Below the pieces are notes generated by a model. The model worked only from the letters and a program-made list of their open reading frames with translations, ran no database searches and was not told the DNA's origin. A stretch of 64,000 bases of DNA from Callorhinus ursinus (lineage: Eukaryota; Chordata; Mammalia; Carnivora; Otariidae). Below, in pieces: positions 1 through 11,939 of the stretch (position 1 is its first letter; each line of letters begins with the position of its first letter). The DNA lies in assembly GCF_003265705.1 (NCBI RefSeq), contig NW_020312785.1:129152486-129216485 (forward strand), written 5' to 3'. The translations under genes and the position numbers were made by a program.

Positions 1-44
<44 letters not shown>
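1..44. repeat. (TA)n microsatellite
   Basis: The window opens inside an uninterrupted TA dinucleotide run of 43-44 bases, so its true length is unknown. It is intronic with no coding relevance. Confidence 0.97.
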
Positions 45-687
45 CTAGTAAGTGGAGGAACCAGGAGAGGAGCTCAGGCAGTCTGGCTCCAAGGCCTGTG
101 CTCTCGACCACTTCACTTTGGGGAGAATTAGGGAGTTCAGTCGGATACCACTTCTGTTATTAAGTAAGACTCTTTATGTGCAAGTAACAAAAGTCTAATT
201 CTAACTCCTTTGAATAAAAAGATGAGATCATTATAACGATATCCAAGTATGTGAATGATAACTCAAGAACTGAAATGTTCTGGGTACCAGAAACAGCAGA
301 AGCCAGGGATTCTTTCTCTCGTCTCTGCTTTTCTCTGCAAATGTGCTTTATTTTTTTCTCATAATGCAAACTGCTGCTGGCTGCCCCATAGCCTGCCTGG
401 AGGAACATGGCCTCAGATACCCAGAGAGAAATGAAATTAATGCCTCCTTCCCCCGCCTTTTTTTTTTTTTTTTGGCAGTTCTAAAACTTCTGGGTAAGGG
501 GCCAGTTAGGAAGTTAGTACAGCTTGATTGACTTCTGGACCAACCAGCTAGCTTAGTAACTAAAGTAAAAGGGTCCAAATGACACCAATGTTGATAGTTA
601 ATTTAACAAAATAGAAATTGGTTTCTAATAGAAGAAACCTATTCGCTTAGCTTTTAATAACTGGCCATTTGATTTTCTTCAGTACTC

Positions 688-785
688 TAAGCTCTGTGAG
701 AATAGGGACCATGCCAGCCACCTAGCACAGTGCTTGGAAAATGGCAACTGCTCTAATGTTTACTGAATGAATGAATGAAGGAATA
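688..785 (+). repeat. L2 LINE 3' end relic
   Basis: The order of segments (gagaatagggaccatg, then cacctagcacagtgcttgg, then gaatgaatgaatga) follows the 3' end of mammalian L2. It is ancient and diverged. MIR3, which shares this end, is an alternative name. Confidence 0.6.
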
Positions 786-788
786 AAT

Positions 789-1740
789 AAATTTCCTGAA
801 GAAGGAACACTTATAAAAATAGAATTCAGTTTTCTGATCATTGTCCATGTACAAATATTCTGCTGGACCAAAACATGAGTTTTAGCAAGGGTGAAGGGAC
901 TGTATTTTTCTTGGGGTGTGGAAACCTAGAAGGGAAAATATAAAATACTAATTTTAACTATATAGTACCACATCTCCTTTTGGTTTTTTTCCCCCTCTTT
1001 TCTCCCCTTTTTCCTCAATGTCTGTATGTTTGTCTCACAGAACTTCCTTTTATTCTATCAGACTCCTTCATTTCTCTCTGCATAGTATAAAATGGAGATA
1101 TTATTTTCTATTTTTTAAATACAAGTTTTGTGCTGCCTATTCCTAACCTAAAAAAAAAAAAAGTCATATATAAAAAAGTTAGAAGTTAATAGACTATCCC
1201 GTTGGGGAAGATTTGTTTCCTAGACACCTTTGGGAACAGCTACATTAATGAATTTAATTTGGTTTATTATTTTAGATAATAAATTGTTTTCCCCCCATTT
1301 TTAGGATATTAATACAAAGTTAGGTTGGAAGATACAAGTAGTGATTCAGAAAGCCACATGAGGTCTGAAAGCCACCCTGAAGCACTAGTTACAAAATACT
1401 AATTTAATGCATTAGAGAAGTATGTTGGATAGCAGTGGCAATGTTAGCAAAGCAGAAGAGAGTGTAATTTCTTGTATTTTCAGCAAATTTTGTTGTCTGT
1501 ATAAAGAAAACTATAGGCATGAATGTGAAGAAAGAAGCTGATTTAAGATGCCAAAAGTTTTATATCCAAAAACTCCCAACTTTTGATAGATGACCTAACA
1601 GGTTAACTCTTGGTCCATATGCAGACATTTTTTGAAATGTCATAGGGACAAGGCCTTTACAGTTTCTTTATGAGCCCCACACAGCTTCATTATTATGTAG
1701 TTGTGCAGTTATCTTTGCTATAATAAAAGCTTGGTGTTTT
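789..1740. other. Intronic stretch without recognised elements
   Basis: AT-rich DNA with several T or A homopolymers. No exon with splice sites, no tRNA-like fold and no repeat family could be recognised by eye. Confidence 0.5.
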
Positions 1741-1742
1741 TA

Positions 1743-1931
1743 TTTTTTATTTTTAGAATTTTATTTATTTAGAGAGAGCGTGCATGTGCACGTGTGTGCA
1801 AACAGGGAGAGGAAGAGAATTCCAAGCAGAGTGCACTGAGCCCGACATGGGGCTCGATCTCATGAACCTGAGATCATGACCTGAGCCAAAGTAAAGAGTC
1901 AGGTGTCTTAACTGATCCACCCAGCATCCCC
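1743..1931 (-). repeat. Can-SINE, antisense
   Basis: It reads poly-T, then tttatttatttagagagag, a central GAGCCCGACATGGGGCTCGA box, and the reverse complement of the tRNA-like head (ctgatccacccagcatcccc). Diverged copy with no clear target-site duplication. Confidence 0.85.
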
Positions 1932-2127
1932 TATAAATGTTTTTTAAATTAAAATATTTACACAATGGGAGATTTCAATTTGGGGAAAACGTCGTTAAAT
2001 ATAATAAACTCAGTTTTGGGGGTAACAGTGGCCAGATAGAGTTATTAGTTGGTTTTGGGTTTCCTTTATGAGATCATCTTTTATTTCTGCCCAATCTCTT
2101 AAAGGCTTTAAAAAAATGGATGTACAG

Positions 2128-2327
2128 GGGCGCCTGGGTGGCTCAGTCGGTTATGCGTCTGCCTTTGGCTCAGGTCATGATCCTGGGATCGAGCCCCACG
2201 TTGGGCTCCCTGCTCGGCGGGAGACTGCTTCACCCTCTCCCACTCCCCCTGCTTGTGTTCCCTCTCTCGCTGTGTCTGTCGCTATCTCAGTCTCTCTCAA
2301 ATAAATAAGATCTTTAAAAAGGGGGAG
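2128..2327 (+). repeat. Can-SINE with 10-bp target duplication
   Basis: Full-length copy: tRNA-like head at 2128, gagccccacgttgggctccc box, pyrimidine-rich body, AAATAAATAAGATC tail. The direct repeat GGATGTACAG flanks it at 2118-2127 and 2328-2337. Confidence 0.95.
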
Positions 2328-2627
2328 GGATGTACAGTCCCCTTTCCCTTCCCTTAAGTTAATGGAATTGCTTTTTTTAAATTTCTTTTTAAAATTAAAA
2401 GGAATTTGTATTGAATTTTAAGACTTGTGGTATTCCCTGTAATGTATACAGATCACTGTGAGGAATCACTGCACCAATTGGTAATATTTAAAATTTAGAA
2501 AAAGAACAGAAAAAGGCTGGGCTAGTCATACAGTGTGTTAACCTTTTTTAGGTTTTGCATATTGAGTTAATTACTTACTTGAAGCAATCACTTAAAGCGG
2601 TCTTGTATTGTTTTATGTTTAGTGCAT

Positions 2628-2800
2628 TGGTTCTCAGCCCTGGTTCCTGTTTCAGTTACATGTAGTTTAGAAAAATACAGATGCCAGAGCCCGCCCCTAC
2701 TGAATCATCTCTAGGGGGAGGCTCAGGCTTCTGCATTAAAACAAAATACAGAAGCCGGAGATAACCAAGGAAGTAATGCATGTTTTGCATATAGTACACC
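2628..2800. repeat. hAT-type MER relic (MER20/MER5-like)
   Basis: Contains ttggttctcagccctggtt, agatgccagagcccgcccc and ctgaatcatctctagggg, the usual order of small nonautonomous hAT-Charlie elements. The far terminal inverted repeat is not clear, so the family is uncertain. Confidence 0.55.
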
Positions 2801-3367
2801 TCTGGTCAATTGCTGTTTTTATGACATAATCATAAATTATTAAAGAGTCATTCAATTTTAGAAACTTTGATTTTTAAGTTTTTTTTTTTTTTTTTTAAGG
2901 GAAATCTCAGGGTAAAAGTAAGCATAGCTTTTTCAATTTATAAATTATTGTTTGAAGAACCCTGGTGAATTGAGACTGATTAAATTTCACTGTGTTCAGT
3001 ACATAATCTACAGAAATCCTCAAAATAAAGTTCACTTCAACATATAGTAGCTTTATACTTAAAGGCATGAGTTTTAAGCTATTTTCTAATAACTTCTTTT
3101 CAGCTGCTGCTTTTATGACCTAGTTACATAGGAAATACTAGATAGATTTCTCAGAAAAAACTTTTGAGCTTTTACTATAGATATTAAGATTACTTTCTAT
3201 GTTACAAGCGCTGTATAGGATATAGGTGAAATACATGGGAACAGCAAGAACTAAAGCATTTTAAAGTCTTGTGAATTCAGTTTTTGTAACTAAAGTAGAT
3301 AGGAATATCCAAAATGAGTATTCAGGTAATAAAACTAGCCATTCATTCATGGAATTTAGGAAACAAC

Positions 3368-3534
3368 TGAGTTAGAGCATCTGCCTTCAGCTAAGGTCAT
3401 GATCCCAGGGTCCTGGGATTGAGTTCCCCATCGGGCTCCTTGCTCAGCAGGGAGCCCTTCTCCCTCTGCCTGCCACTCCCCCTGCTTTCTCTCTCTCTCT
3501 CTGACAAATAAATAAATAAAATCTTAAAAAAAAA
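3368..3534 (+). repeat. Can-SINE, 5'-shortened
   Basis: Begins within the tRNA-like head (gagcatctgccttcagc) and keeps the gggctccttgctcagcaggg box, a short CT run and an AAATAAATAAATAAAATCTT tail. No clear duplication. Confidence 0.88.
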
Positions 3535-3839
3535 GTTCCCATTTCATTTATTGCTCATAAGTTTTCACCTATAATGCATTTCACTCGTTAAACATCAGGT
3601 ACCTTCCGTGTGTCAGGAACTGTATTGGGGGATACCTATAAACAAGATAGACTAGGTCCAGGCCTTTTTGGAGCTCTTAGCCTGGGAGAACAAGAGATTT
3701 TAAACAGATAAAGGGGTTCTTTATACTGTGAAAACGGCAAAGTGCTTCTTCTCTGGTGAGAGGCAGTTCTTTCTCCCAAAGAGCAATATTGGCTGTTCTT
3801 GGACATTTTAGAGCTGAAAGGGAACTTAGGTCTAGTTCA

Positions 3840-3965
3840 CGTCTTCATTTTATAAATGAGAACACTCAGATCTAGGGAGATGATGTGACTTTCCTAAAAT
3901 GGCACAGCTGAGGACTGGTATGGGTGGGGATAGAACACCAGTCTTCTGATTACTGCCCATGCATG
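3840..3965 (+). repeat. MIR relic
   Basis: The segment cattttataaatgagaaca through tgatgtgactttcctaaaatgg to gcacagctgaggactgg follows the MIR core and 3' region. Diverged. Confidence 0.65.
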
Positions 3966-4164
3966 AGTGAGTCACATGACAAGATCACGCACAGAATCTA
4001 TTCAGCCCACTTTCATTGATCTGCTTTATGCTCTGTTTGTGCTAGATTGCTGGGATTACTCAAAATGAAGACAATAAAGCTCATATTAAGTAGTTTGCAT
4101 TCTAGAGCAAAAGACCGGCATTTTTGGGGAAAAATACATAAAGGAGTTACTTGTTTAGCATATT

Positions 4165-4375
4165 GATTAAGATGACAGGTCTTGGAATCAGACTAAGTTA
4201 TGTAAAGTTGGGAGGAACACAAATATTTATACTTCAGTCTTCTGTGTGAAATGAGGATAACAATGCTTATCTCATAGGTTTTGAGGATTTAAAAATATAT
4301 TGTATATAAATTATTTGGAACAGTGCCCTGATCGTAGTAAGATCACAGTTCATAATAGCTGTAACTACTTTAAAA
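4165..4375 (+). repeat. MIR relic
   Basis: Follows the MIR order: cttggaatcagac, then gaaatgaggataacaatgc, tctcataggttttgagga, then ggaacagtgccctg. Confidence 0.7.
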
Positions 4376-4384
4376 AGCATTCTT

Positions 4385-4520
4385 AAAAAAAGATGAGGAA
4401 GTTGAAGCATAAAGAAGTAAAGTAACTTGTCCATGATCACACAGCTAGAAAATTTGGGAGCCAGGATTTAAAAGCAAGGAATCTAAACAAGTGCTCTGTT
4501 TAGACTTAGGGGGCTGAGTC
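4385..4520 (+). repeat. MIR relic
   Basis: Follows the MIR core: gatgaggaagttgaagc, gtaacttgtccatgatcaca, cagctagaaa, gccaggatttaaa. It lies just after another MIR piece and could be a duplicated or separate insertion. Confidence 0.7.
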
Positions 4521-4849
4521 AGAGAGTATTTTTCTGACCTACCACCAGTACTCGGAAAGCTCTCAAAATTCTAAGCATCCCAGGATGTTGGTGTCACACA
4601 GATAGTAGTATGTTAACTGTTGAAATATTTAGTGATATGTTTGATTTCTTCTGAAGTGAGGAGGGACTAAATTTGGGGGATGTTGCCCACTACATCCAAG
4701 TCCAACTTGCCGTATATTTTTATTTTTAGCATTGGCTGATCCCACCTTGAAATTCAGAGGGTTTATGATATGTTAAAAATCATAAGTGTCTTGTTGCATT
4801 TTATTAAGCATTGAACATAATTTGTATTTGGTTGGTTTTGGTCTTTGGC

Positions 4850-7290
4850 TTTTTTTTTTTTTAATTAGGGGAGTAGCTTACATATGTTTGAGGGAGAATG
4901 GTTTATTTGATAAGCGCCATTTCTATCAACTTTAATCTTTTGAGGAACTTTGGGCATAGAGAGTATTAAGTAATATATGGTATGTGCTTTCGATAGAAGA
5001 TAGAGTCTGGTAATTTGGGGAATTGAGAATCTTTATCATTCTGTTGAAAATTTTCCCTATTTTTCCATGGTATTGCTCTGTTCTACAAGCTGATAGTTTT
5101 AAGTCCCTGCAGGAGAAGCTTTTCATATTGATTAAGTGATTTAATAAGTGATAGCTGGTACATGACTTTTAAAATATTTAATACGAGTTTCTTTTAAGCA
5201 GCATATAGTTGGGACTTGCTCTTTTCCAGCCTGACAGTCTGCCATTAAATTGGAATGTTTCAGCCATTTATGTTTAATGTTACTGTTGATGTGATTGGAT
5301 TTAAATCTTCTGTCTCAGTGTTTGTTTTCTGTTTGTTCCATCTGTTCTTTATTCCTGGTTTCCATTTTTCACACTTTATTTTGGATTGAGGTGGGGTTTT
5401 TTTGGTTTTTTTTGATCACTGTATGCCTTGTTGGATTAGTAACTATAACTTTGTGTTTTGTTTTTTAGTAGTTGGTATAGAGTTTATAGAACACATCTTT
5501 AGCATATTACACCTTCAAGTGATATTATGCCCCTTCTTTATAGTGCAGGATCCTTCAACATTCCTTGCTTCCAACCAGTGTGCTTTTGTTTCATAAATTT
5601 TATTTCTACAGGTTATAAACCCTACAATACTTTGTTACTGTTTTTGCTTTAAACACTTAAAATATCTCTTAAAGGGATTTAAGAAATAATTAAAATTTAT
5701 CTTTTCCACAAATTTATTACCATTTCTGGTGTTCTTTATTCCTTTGTGTAGTTTCAGATATACACCTCATTTCCTTCCACTTGGGAGACTGTCTTTAACA
5801 TTTCTTAAAATCAGGTCTGCTGATGATAAATTCTTCAGGTTTTTGTATGCCTGAAAGAAAATCTTTATTTTGCCTTTGTTTTTGAAACATTTTTGCTGGG
5901 TATAGAATTCTAGAGAGATCGTTTTAACATATTTTTTCTGACCCTTTCCCTTTTTGTATATTAGGGTGTTTGAAGTTGTTCCACAGATCACTGATGCTCA
6001 CTTCCAACGTCTTTTTTGTGTCTGTTTTGAGTAATTTCTCTTCCTGTGTTTCCAAGTTTATTCATCTTTTCTTTTGCAGTGTCTAACATACTCTTAATCC
6101 CGTCCAGTGTATTTTTCATCTCAGATGTATTTTTCATCTAAAGGTTGAATTTTTGGGTATTTTTATAATTTTTTTAAATTTTTATTTATTTATTTATTTT
6201 TATAATTTCCATGCCTGTACCTAACACATTCAGGCATTTGTCTATCATTTTGAACTTACCGAATAGTTATAACAACAATTTACTCTCTCTGTCCATTAAT
6301 TTTATCTCTGTCATTTCTGGAATTTTTTTTTTTTTTTTAAAGATTTTGTTTATTTGACAGAGAGAGACACAGTGAGAGCAGGAACACAAGCAAGGGGAGT
6401 GAGAGAGGGAGAAGCAGGCTCTCCGCTGAGCAGGGAGCCCGATGCGGGGCTCGATCCCAGGACCCTGGGATCATGACCTGAGCCGAAGGCAGATGCCCAG
6501 CGTCTGAGCCACCCAGGCGTCCCTCATTTCTGGAATTTTTAATGTTGATTGGTTTTTCTCACATTTTTAAACTCTCTTCCATATCTGGGAATTTTTTATT
6601 GAATACCATACACTGTGAATCGTAACCTTTTTGGGTGCTGGATATTTTTGTATTTTTAAATCTATTCTTTGGTTTGCAGTTACATTCAGACGTATTTAAG
6701 TTACTTGGAAATAGTCTGATCCTTTTGAGACCTGCTTTTAAGCTTTGTTAAGAGTGATCAGAACAGTAATGAAAGCTAACTTTTCACTTCTGCTGAGGCA
6801 ATACCAATCTTAGTATTCTACCCAGTGCCCTGGAAATTGAGGTTTTTCTTCTCTAACTAGGGGAATACAAACTATTCTTAATCATGAGGTATCCCTGGAA
6901 ATTGTTCCCTCTATTCCTGATGGGTATTCTTTCCCTGGCACTGGGTAGTGCTGTGTCCTCTCACACATGTACTGATCAGTACTTAGCCAGATACTTTCAG
7001 GGGACCTTTTACAGATCTCTGGAGTTCTCTTGCTGTGCAGCTCTTTCTTTTCTAGTACTTGTGAGCTCTACCCACTGGGGTTGCCCATCCCTACACTGCA
7101 GGGGCAATTGTAGGTCTTCCTGTGTTTGTTTTTCTTTCTCAGGAATCACTGCCTTGAGCTGAGCTGCCTTGATGTCCGCTGTCTACAAACTATTGTTTCA
7201 GATATTTGGGGTTTTTTAATTGTTTAAGGTGGTAGGGTAAATTTGGTTCCTGTTATTCCATCTTGGCCAGAAGCTGAGGCGACTAAAAGA
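4850..7290 (-). mobile_element. Old L1 LINE, antisense 5' region
   Basis: The right edge (about 7250-7290) read on the minus strand gives the cttctggccaagatgg box typical of old L1 5' ends. Moving left come blocks seen in L1M 5' sequences, such as cagtctgccattaaattgg at about 5237. It has decayed, with no intact ORF, and is split by a SINE at 6328-6523. Its exact subfamily and left edge are uncertain. Confidence 0.6.
6328..6523 (-). repeat. Can-SINE with 17-bp target duplication
   Basis: Poly-T tail at left, tRNA-like head complement (gagccacccaggcgtcc) at right. TCATTTCTGGAATTTTT repeats at 6311-6327 and 6524-6540. It sits inside the older antisense L1. Confidence 0.97.
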
Positions 7291-7528
7291 GCCATGACAT
7301 TTTTTTTGTAAATAAAAGTCAGTCATTAGAAAATAGTACTTCTTTGTTATTCCAGCTTTTATACATTTATACTGATAATATTTACTTTTAGAAATGTTGG
7401 TGAACTATTTGAAAAGATTGAAAGGATGTAAGGAGTTATTGGAAGCATTAAACTCATCTTAAATGGCTTGTGCTTAAAATTTTATGTGCTATAATGAGTA
7501 AGAGATTTTATTTAAAATTCATGTTGAT

Positions 7529-7676
7529 GGGGCACCTGGGTTGGCTCAGTCGGTTGGGCATCTGTCTTTGGCTCAGGTCGTGATCCTGGGGTCCTGGTGT
7601 TGAGCCCTGCGTCAGGCTCCTTGTTCAGTGGGGAATCTGCTTCTCCCTCTCCCTCTGCCCCTTTCCCCTGCTCGTG

Positions 7677-7707
<31 letters not shown>

Positions 7708-7738
7708 AAATGGATAAAATCTTAAGGGATGAATGAAT
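7529..7738 (+). repeat. Can-SINE with 15-bp target duplication
   Basis: Complete copy with a long internal CT run. AAAATTCATGTTGAT flanks it at 7514-7528 and 7739-7753. Confidence 0.97.
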
Positions 7739-7831
7739 AAAATTCATGTTGATAATTGGAGACTCATACTGTTTCTGGCCATATCAGCTGCACTTTGTGA
7801 TTAGAATTTTTAATTGTTTTAGACTATTGAT

Positions 7832-9201
7832 TTTTTTTTAAGGGTTCTGAATCTCTGACATTAGACAGCATGGAAATAACAGGTTTAAATTATTTTACAA
7901 AAAGAGCTCAAGCTGCTCATAAACAGCAACTGGGCTTTCTGGGGGTAAAAACAATTCTTCGGACTACCACACAAGGACACAAAGACTCCTCATCCTATAC
8001 AAAGTTAGCATGAAAGGGCACACGGACGAGTTTTTTGTAAGACAGAAAACAGAGAAATCCACATACTAAATAAGGTGTCCACAGTGACTATAACGCATCC
8101 CTTAGGGGATAAGTATGTATTTGTAGGAAGCAAAACAAAGCTTGCCATAGAGAAACCACTTTCACGAGATGATGAGGTGGACTTGGGTTTTGTTTCTGCA
8201 TCTGTCACTTGGCGAACGAAGATACCATCTTCAGGATGTTCTTCGTCATCCATTTCATACATATACGACGATGCTATTGCAAGCGTGGTCCCATCATTAC
8301 TGAAGGCCAGGGATGCAATGCTGGTGGTGGGGTACAGATGGAACTGGCACAGTTGCTTGTTGTTAAATGGATCCCACATGTTTACACATCCATCAGAGCC
8401 ACCTGTAGCAAATATATTGTGGATGTTGTGAAAGGAAATGGCATTGACTGGGTAAATCTGCTCGATATTGTTCTCCTTTAGTCTGTGACACTTGAAGGCA
8501 TGCTTCTTCTTCTGTACCTCAGGGCTTAGGTCCAAGTACTCAACTGCCACTCGGCCTTCATTGGGGCTTAATACATAACCCTGCTTGTTTGCCAGATGCA
8601 GCGAGTCTGGTACTTGAGGCTGGACTCCTGGCGCTGCTGCACAGAGCCCATGTGCTGAAAGTCCCACACCAGCACTCTGCAGGCTGCAGTGCCCACAATC
8701 AGCCCGTCTCCAGACACTGAGAAGGGTGTACACCTTTTCAGGCTGAGAGAAGGTCCCTGCATTACAAGGAGTTCTGGGATCCCACAACTTAACTGTCTGG
8801 TCCCAAGTCCCTGTCACCATCACATTCACTTCAGGACAGTATTCAACACATCTGATAGGGGCATCATGGGTTCCAATGAAATTTTCTTGATCAGTGTTCA
8901 AATCATGCATTTTCAATGGATGGTCTAATCCCCCACTCCAAGCATGTGTTGGATCATAGAAGGCACAGTCCAGTACGGCACCGGTGTGCTGGTACTTGAG
9001 CTGCATGGAGTTGGCTGGCCCATCGTAGAGGCGCACCGACATGTCCCAGGAGGAGACCAGCAGGAACTGGGAGGTGTTGGGGCTGAACTTCATGGAGGAG
9101 ATGCCATCCTCGCGTGGCTGGTTCAGTTTGAACTCCCCTCAGAAGCAACTTGGCCACCACTGACCGCTGCCACCACCTTCTCGCTTCCCTCCGAGCACTC
9201 C
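7832..9201 (-). pseudogene. BUB3P: Processed BUB3 pseudogene (retrocopy)
   Basis: The minus strand encodes a nearly complete, intronless copy of BUB3, the WD40-repeat mitotic checkpoint protein that binds BUB1 and BUBR1 at kinetochores. Recognisable pieces run in order: FSPNTSQFLLVSSWD, GAVLDCAFYDPTHAWSGGLD, IRCVEYCPEVNVMVTG, FKCHRLKENNIEQIYPVN, SIASLAFSNDGTTLAIASSY. It has no introns and carries 5' leader sequence (to about 9201), a 3' UTR (from about 8180 down) and a terminal A tract (T run at 7831-7839). The imperfect duplication TAGACTATTGAT (7820-7831) / TAGACTGTTTGAT (9202-9214) flanks it. Damage: the normal initiator region is altered, there is a 1-base insertion near 8721-8724 and about 7 bases lost near 8590-8594. 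These compensate, so one frame stays open over 8005-9093 with about 43 wrong codons in the middle; there is also one extra Thr codon. The stop at the usual C terminus is lost and the frame runs into 3' UTR. It is most likely inactive. Confidence 0.95.
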
Positions 9202-9986
9202 TAGACTGTTTGATATTTTTTAATCCCTCTACTCATACTGGTTTAGGACTAGGTATGTGTTGAGTGCATATTAATTCTAATATAATTACAGCTCATTAGA
9301 AGAATTTATTGTAGATGTTGATTATAGTAGAATTTAAATAGCTACATTGTTACAGATTACATTTCTACTTCAAATTTCTGTTGGATATATAAATATACTT
9401 TAATAAGGAGAAAATGTAAACATCATAAAATTATCTTTTATACTTTTTTATTTAAAAAAAATGGCCTTTTCTAAACCAATGCCATTCAGTTCTGGGATTC
9501 TGGAGCCACATTTGTAGTCACCATTAACCAAAAAAACCACATGACTACTTTTGAACACAGTGTTGTACTGTACTATTCTGATACAAATTTGAAATCCTAT
9601 GGGTTGGTGAGTGAAAATACCACATGCAGCTGCAAGTCCCAGTTTGATACCATTGTCCTAGATCTTTTTGTTTTGCGGAAGTGTGTTTGGGTGGTAGTGG
9701 TTTAGAGTTCCGGTAGGAGAGGGTTGATGGTGGGTGGTGAGGGGGTAACTGCTGTTGGAGGACAAAAAGGGAGTCTCTAAAAAGACTTTGAGGCACAGAA
9801 CTTAGTACTTTGATTATTCTACTGGTTGTTACACTGGTGATTATTCTAGTGGTTGCTTGTTTACCTTGAAACATTTATTGTAAGTAGATGAAAGTAAATA
9901 TGGTGTAACTTTTAGTTTGACTTAAATGGGAGGTGAATCTCAGGTTTAATAGGCTTTCTGTTAGGATCAGATAAGAAAGTAGATTT

Positions 9987-10181
9987 TTTTTTTTTTAAGA
10001 TTTTATTTATTTATTCAACAGTGAGAGACACAGCGAGAGAGGGAACACAAGCAGGGGGAGTGGGAGAGGGAGAAGCAGGCTTCCTGCCGAGCAGGGAGCC
10101 CGACGGGCTCGATCCCAGGACTATGGGATCATGACCTGAGCCAAAGGCAGGTGCTCAACGACTGAGCCACTCAGATGCCCC
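9987..10181 (-). repeat. Can-SINE with imperfect 14-bp target duplication
   Basis: Poly-T, gacacagcgagagaggga, gggctcgatcccagga, head complement at right. AAGAAAGTAGATTT (9973-9986) and AAGAAAGGAGATTT (10182-10195) flank it. Confidence 0.95.
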
Positions 10182-10679
10182 AAGAAAGGAGATTTGAACT
10201 GTTTCATGGCCCATTGAGGGGTTTTTTGGTCTTAGGGTGTTTTTTAGAATAGGTCTTTTCGGTATCTTATATATCTGCTTTAAATATCCCTAAATTCTTT
10301 CATCTTAATCTGAGGATAGGTAAGCAGTGTTTTAGGCCTCCTTTTGTTATATAAACTGAATTCAGAGCTTGAGGAAATAAAACTGAGTCTATTCTTATAT
10401 ACAATTCTGTATCAAAACCTAATAGCAGTTTTTGTGATACGAAATCTCATTACCATGAGTTACAAGTATATTTTTAGATTTTTAAAATTTTGATCTTTTA
10501 AGTTATACATAAGATTTTATACTTTTCAAGAGAATGAAAATTCCTCATTTTAGAACACTAAATGGAATAGACATTTATAACTTAGATTCTTCTGGAATAG
10601 ATACAGAGGTTCAGTTTTTCCTTACTTGATATCTTTGACCTCTGAGAAGAGCAATGGCTTATTTATTTAAATAAAGAGC

Positions 10680-10865
10680 CCTATAATAGTATAGTTATGG
10701 TATAAGTATGATAAAGTTTACCATGTGCTATTATATAGTTCATATACTATTTATATAAATATATAAATATATAATACTATTTACTACTATAATATACCAT
10801 AGTGTGTACACTATATATTCTATATAAATGCATGTTTATATATACATATATATAAAATTGATATA
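10680..10865. repeat. AT-rich low-complexity tract
   Basis: Interrupted runs of tatata and atataaata make up most of this stretch. It is probably a decayed TA microsatellite. Confidence 0.8.
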
Positions 10866-11256
10866 AAGCTGTTTTTCTGTCAAGAGCATAATTGGAAGAC
10901 AGTTTCCTTCAGATTTCTGCAGTTAAAACTGAAGCCATCTATTACCTAAGGGTAAAGAGGGGGACAGGGGAGGCTCATAGGTTACCATAATACCTTGATT
11001 GGGTCTGTGTAATTATGAGGTTGATACCAGTCTTGTTAACTACAGAATAGACAGTTCTGTTAAAATATTTATTGATTGACATTCTGAACTGTGCACAGCA
11101 TTGTGCTGTTAATGAAAATGAGAGGGCCACTGCAATACTCTGTGGAGCACCATTCTTCTGACACTCTAGATTGTCTCAGTTCTTGTTTGCTTGCAGAAAT
11201 TTATCTTAAATATGTGGTGCCTACTGCTGTTGGATAGATTATAATGTTTTGCTTTG

Positions 11257-11429
11257 TTTTTTAAAGAATTTATTTGAGAGAGGGCGTGTGCAAGCCTGTG
11301 CGCAAGCGCGGGGAGAGGGAGAGGGAGAAGCAGGCTCCCTGCTGAGGAGCTGGGTTCCATCCCAGGATCCCAAGATCATGACCTGAGCCAAAGGCAGACA
11401 TTTACCTGACTGAGCCACCCAGGCGCCCT
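11257..11429 (-). repeat. Can-SINE, antisense
   Basis: Poly-T at left, gcgcggggagagggagag body, gagccacccaggcgccc head complement at right. A weak duplication GATTATAATG / GATTTTAATGG lies at the edges. Confidence 0.9.
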
Positions 11430-11488
11430 GATTTTAATGGTATTTTAAACACAAAAGTATTACTTAGTTTTTGTTACACACAGTCTAC

Positions 11489-11590
11489 TTTTTTTTTTTT
11501 TTTTAAAGATTTTATTTATTTGACAGAGACACAGCCAGAGAGGGAACACAAGCAGGGGGAGTGGGAGAGGGAGGAGCAGGCTTCCCGCGG
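11489..11590 (-). repeat. Can-SINE, 5'-truncated, antisense
   Basis: Only the tail-proximal half is present: poly-T, tttatttgacagagacaca, gggagaggga, ending at cttcccgcgg. The tRNA-like head is absent. No convincing long duplication, so later deletion is as likely as truncated insertion. Confidence 0.9.
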
Positions 11591-11939
11591 ACTTTAATCA
11601 ATGAGAGCTATAATGATTTACTCCCTACCTTCTGCACTCTCACCTTCCACAGTCATTTTCGCCTCTGCTTCCTCTTAGTTTGTTTTGTCTTAAATCAGCA
11701 TCTTTCCACTTTCCCTAAAGCGTTCATGTCATTAGCACTGTATACATCTTCCATGCCACAGGCATGTTTAATACATATGTGGCTTTTACAACAGTGGACA
11801 ATCCAGAGGACTCTCATATCTATCTACAGCCATCCTCGACTGCCCTCTGGAGTCAGTGTTTTCAACCAAACACTGGAACTTAAAAACAAAACCTGTCTAA
11901 AATAGTTCCTTCACCCAAATGCTTTTCTTGTGTTCTTTT

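Larger units (their letters stand above)
9215..11256. other. Intronic stretch, mostly unassigned
   Basis: Apart from the SINE at 9987-10181 and the AT-rich tract at 10680-10865, no element or exon is recognised. The open frame on the minus strand at 9545-9874 has no similarity I can name. Confidence 0.45.

Noticed and set aside
2120..2308. Open frames inside SINEs (here and in about 15 other copies)
   Set aside because: They repeat the same SINE-derived peptides (for example GSWDRAPHRAPCSAGSLLLP) on whichever strand the SINE lies; not genes.
7529..7600. tRNA genes at SINE heads
   Set aside because: The heads are tRNA-derived promoter boxes of Can-SINEs, followed by SINE bodies and A tails, not tRNA genes.
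8005..9093. Functional BUB3-like gene
   Set aside because: Intronless, with poly(A) remnant and target duplication, altered start region, a scrambled segment and a lost stop. It is a retrocopy.
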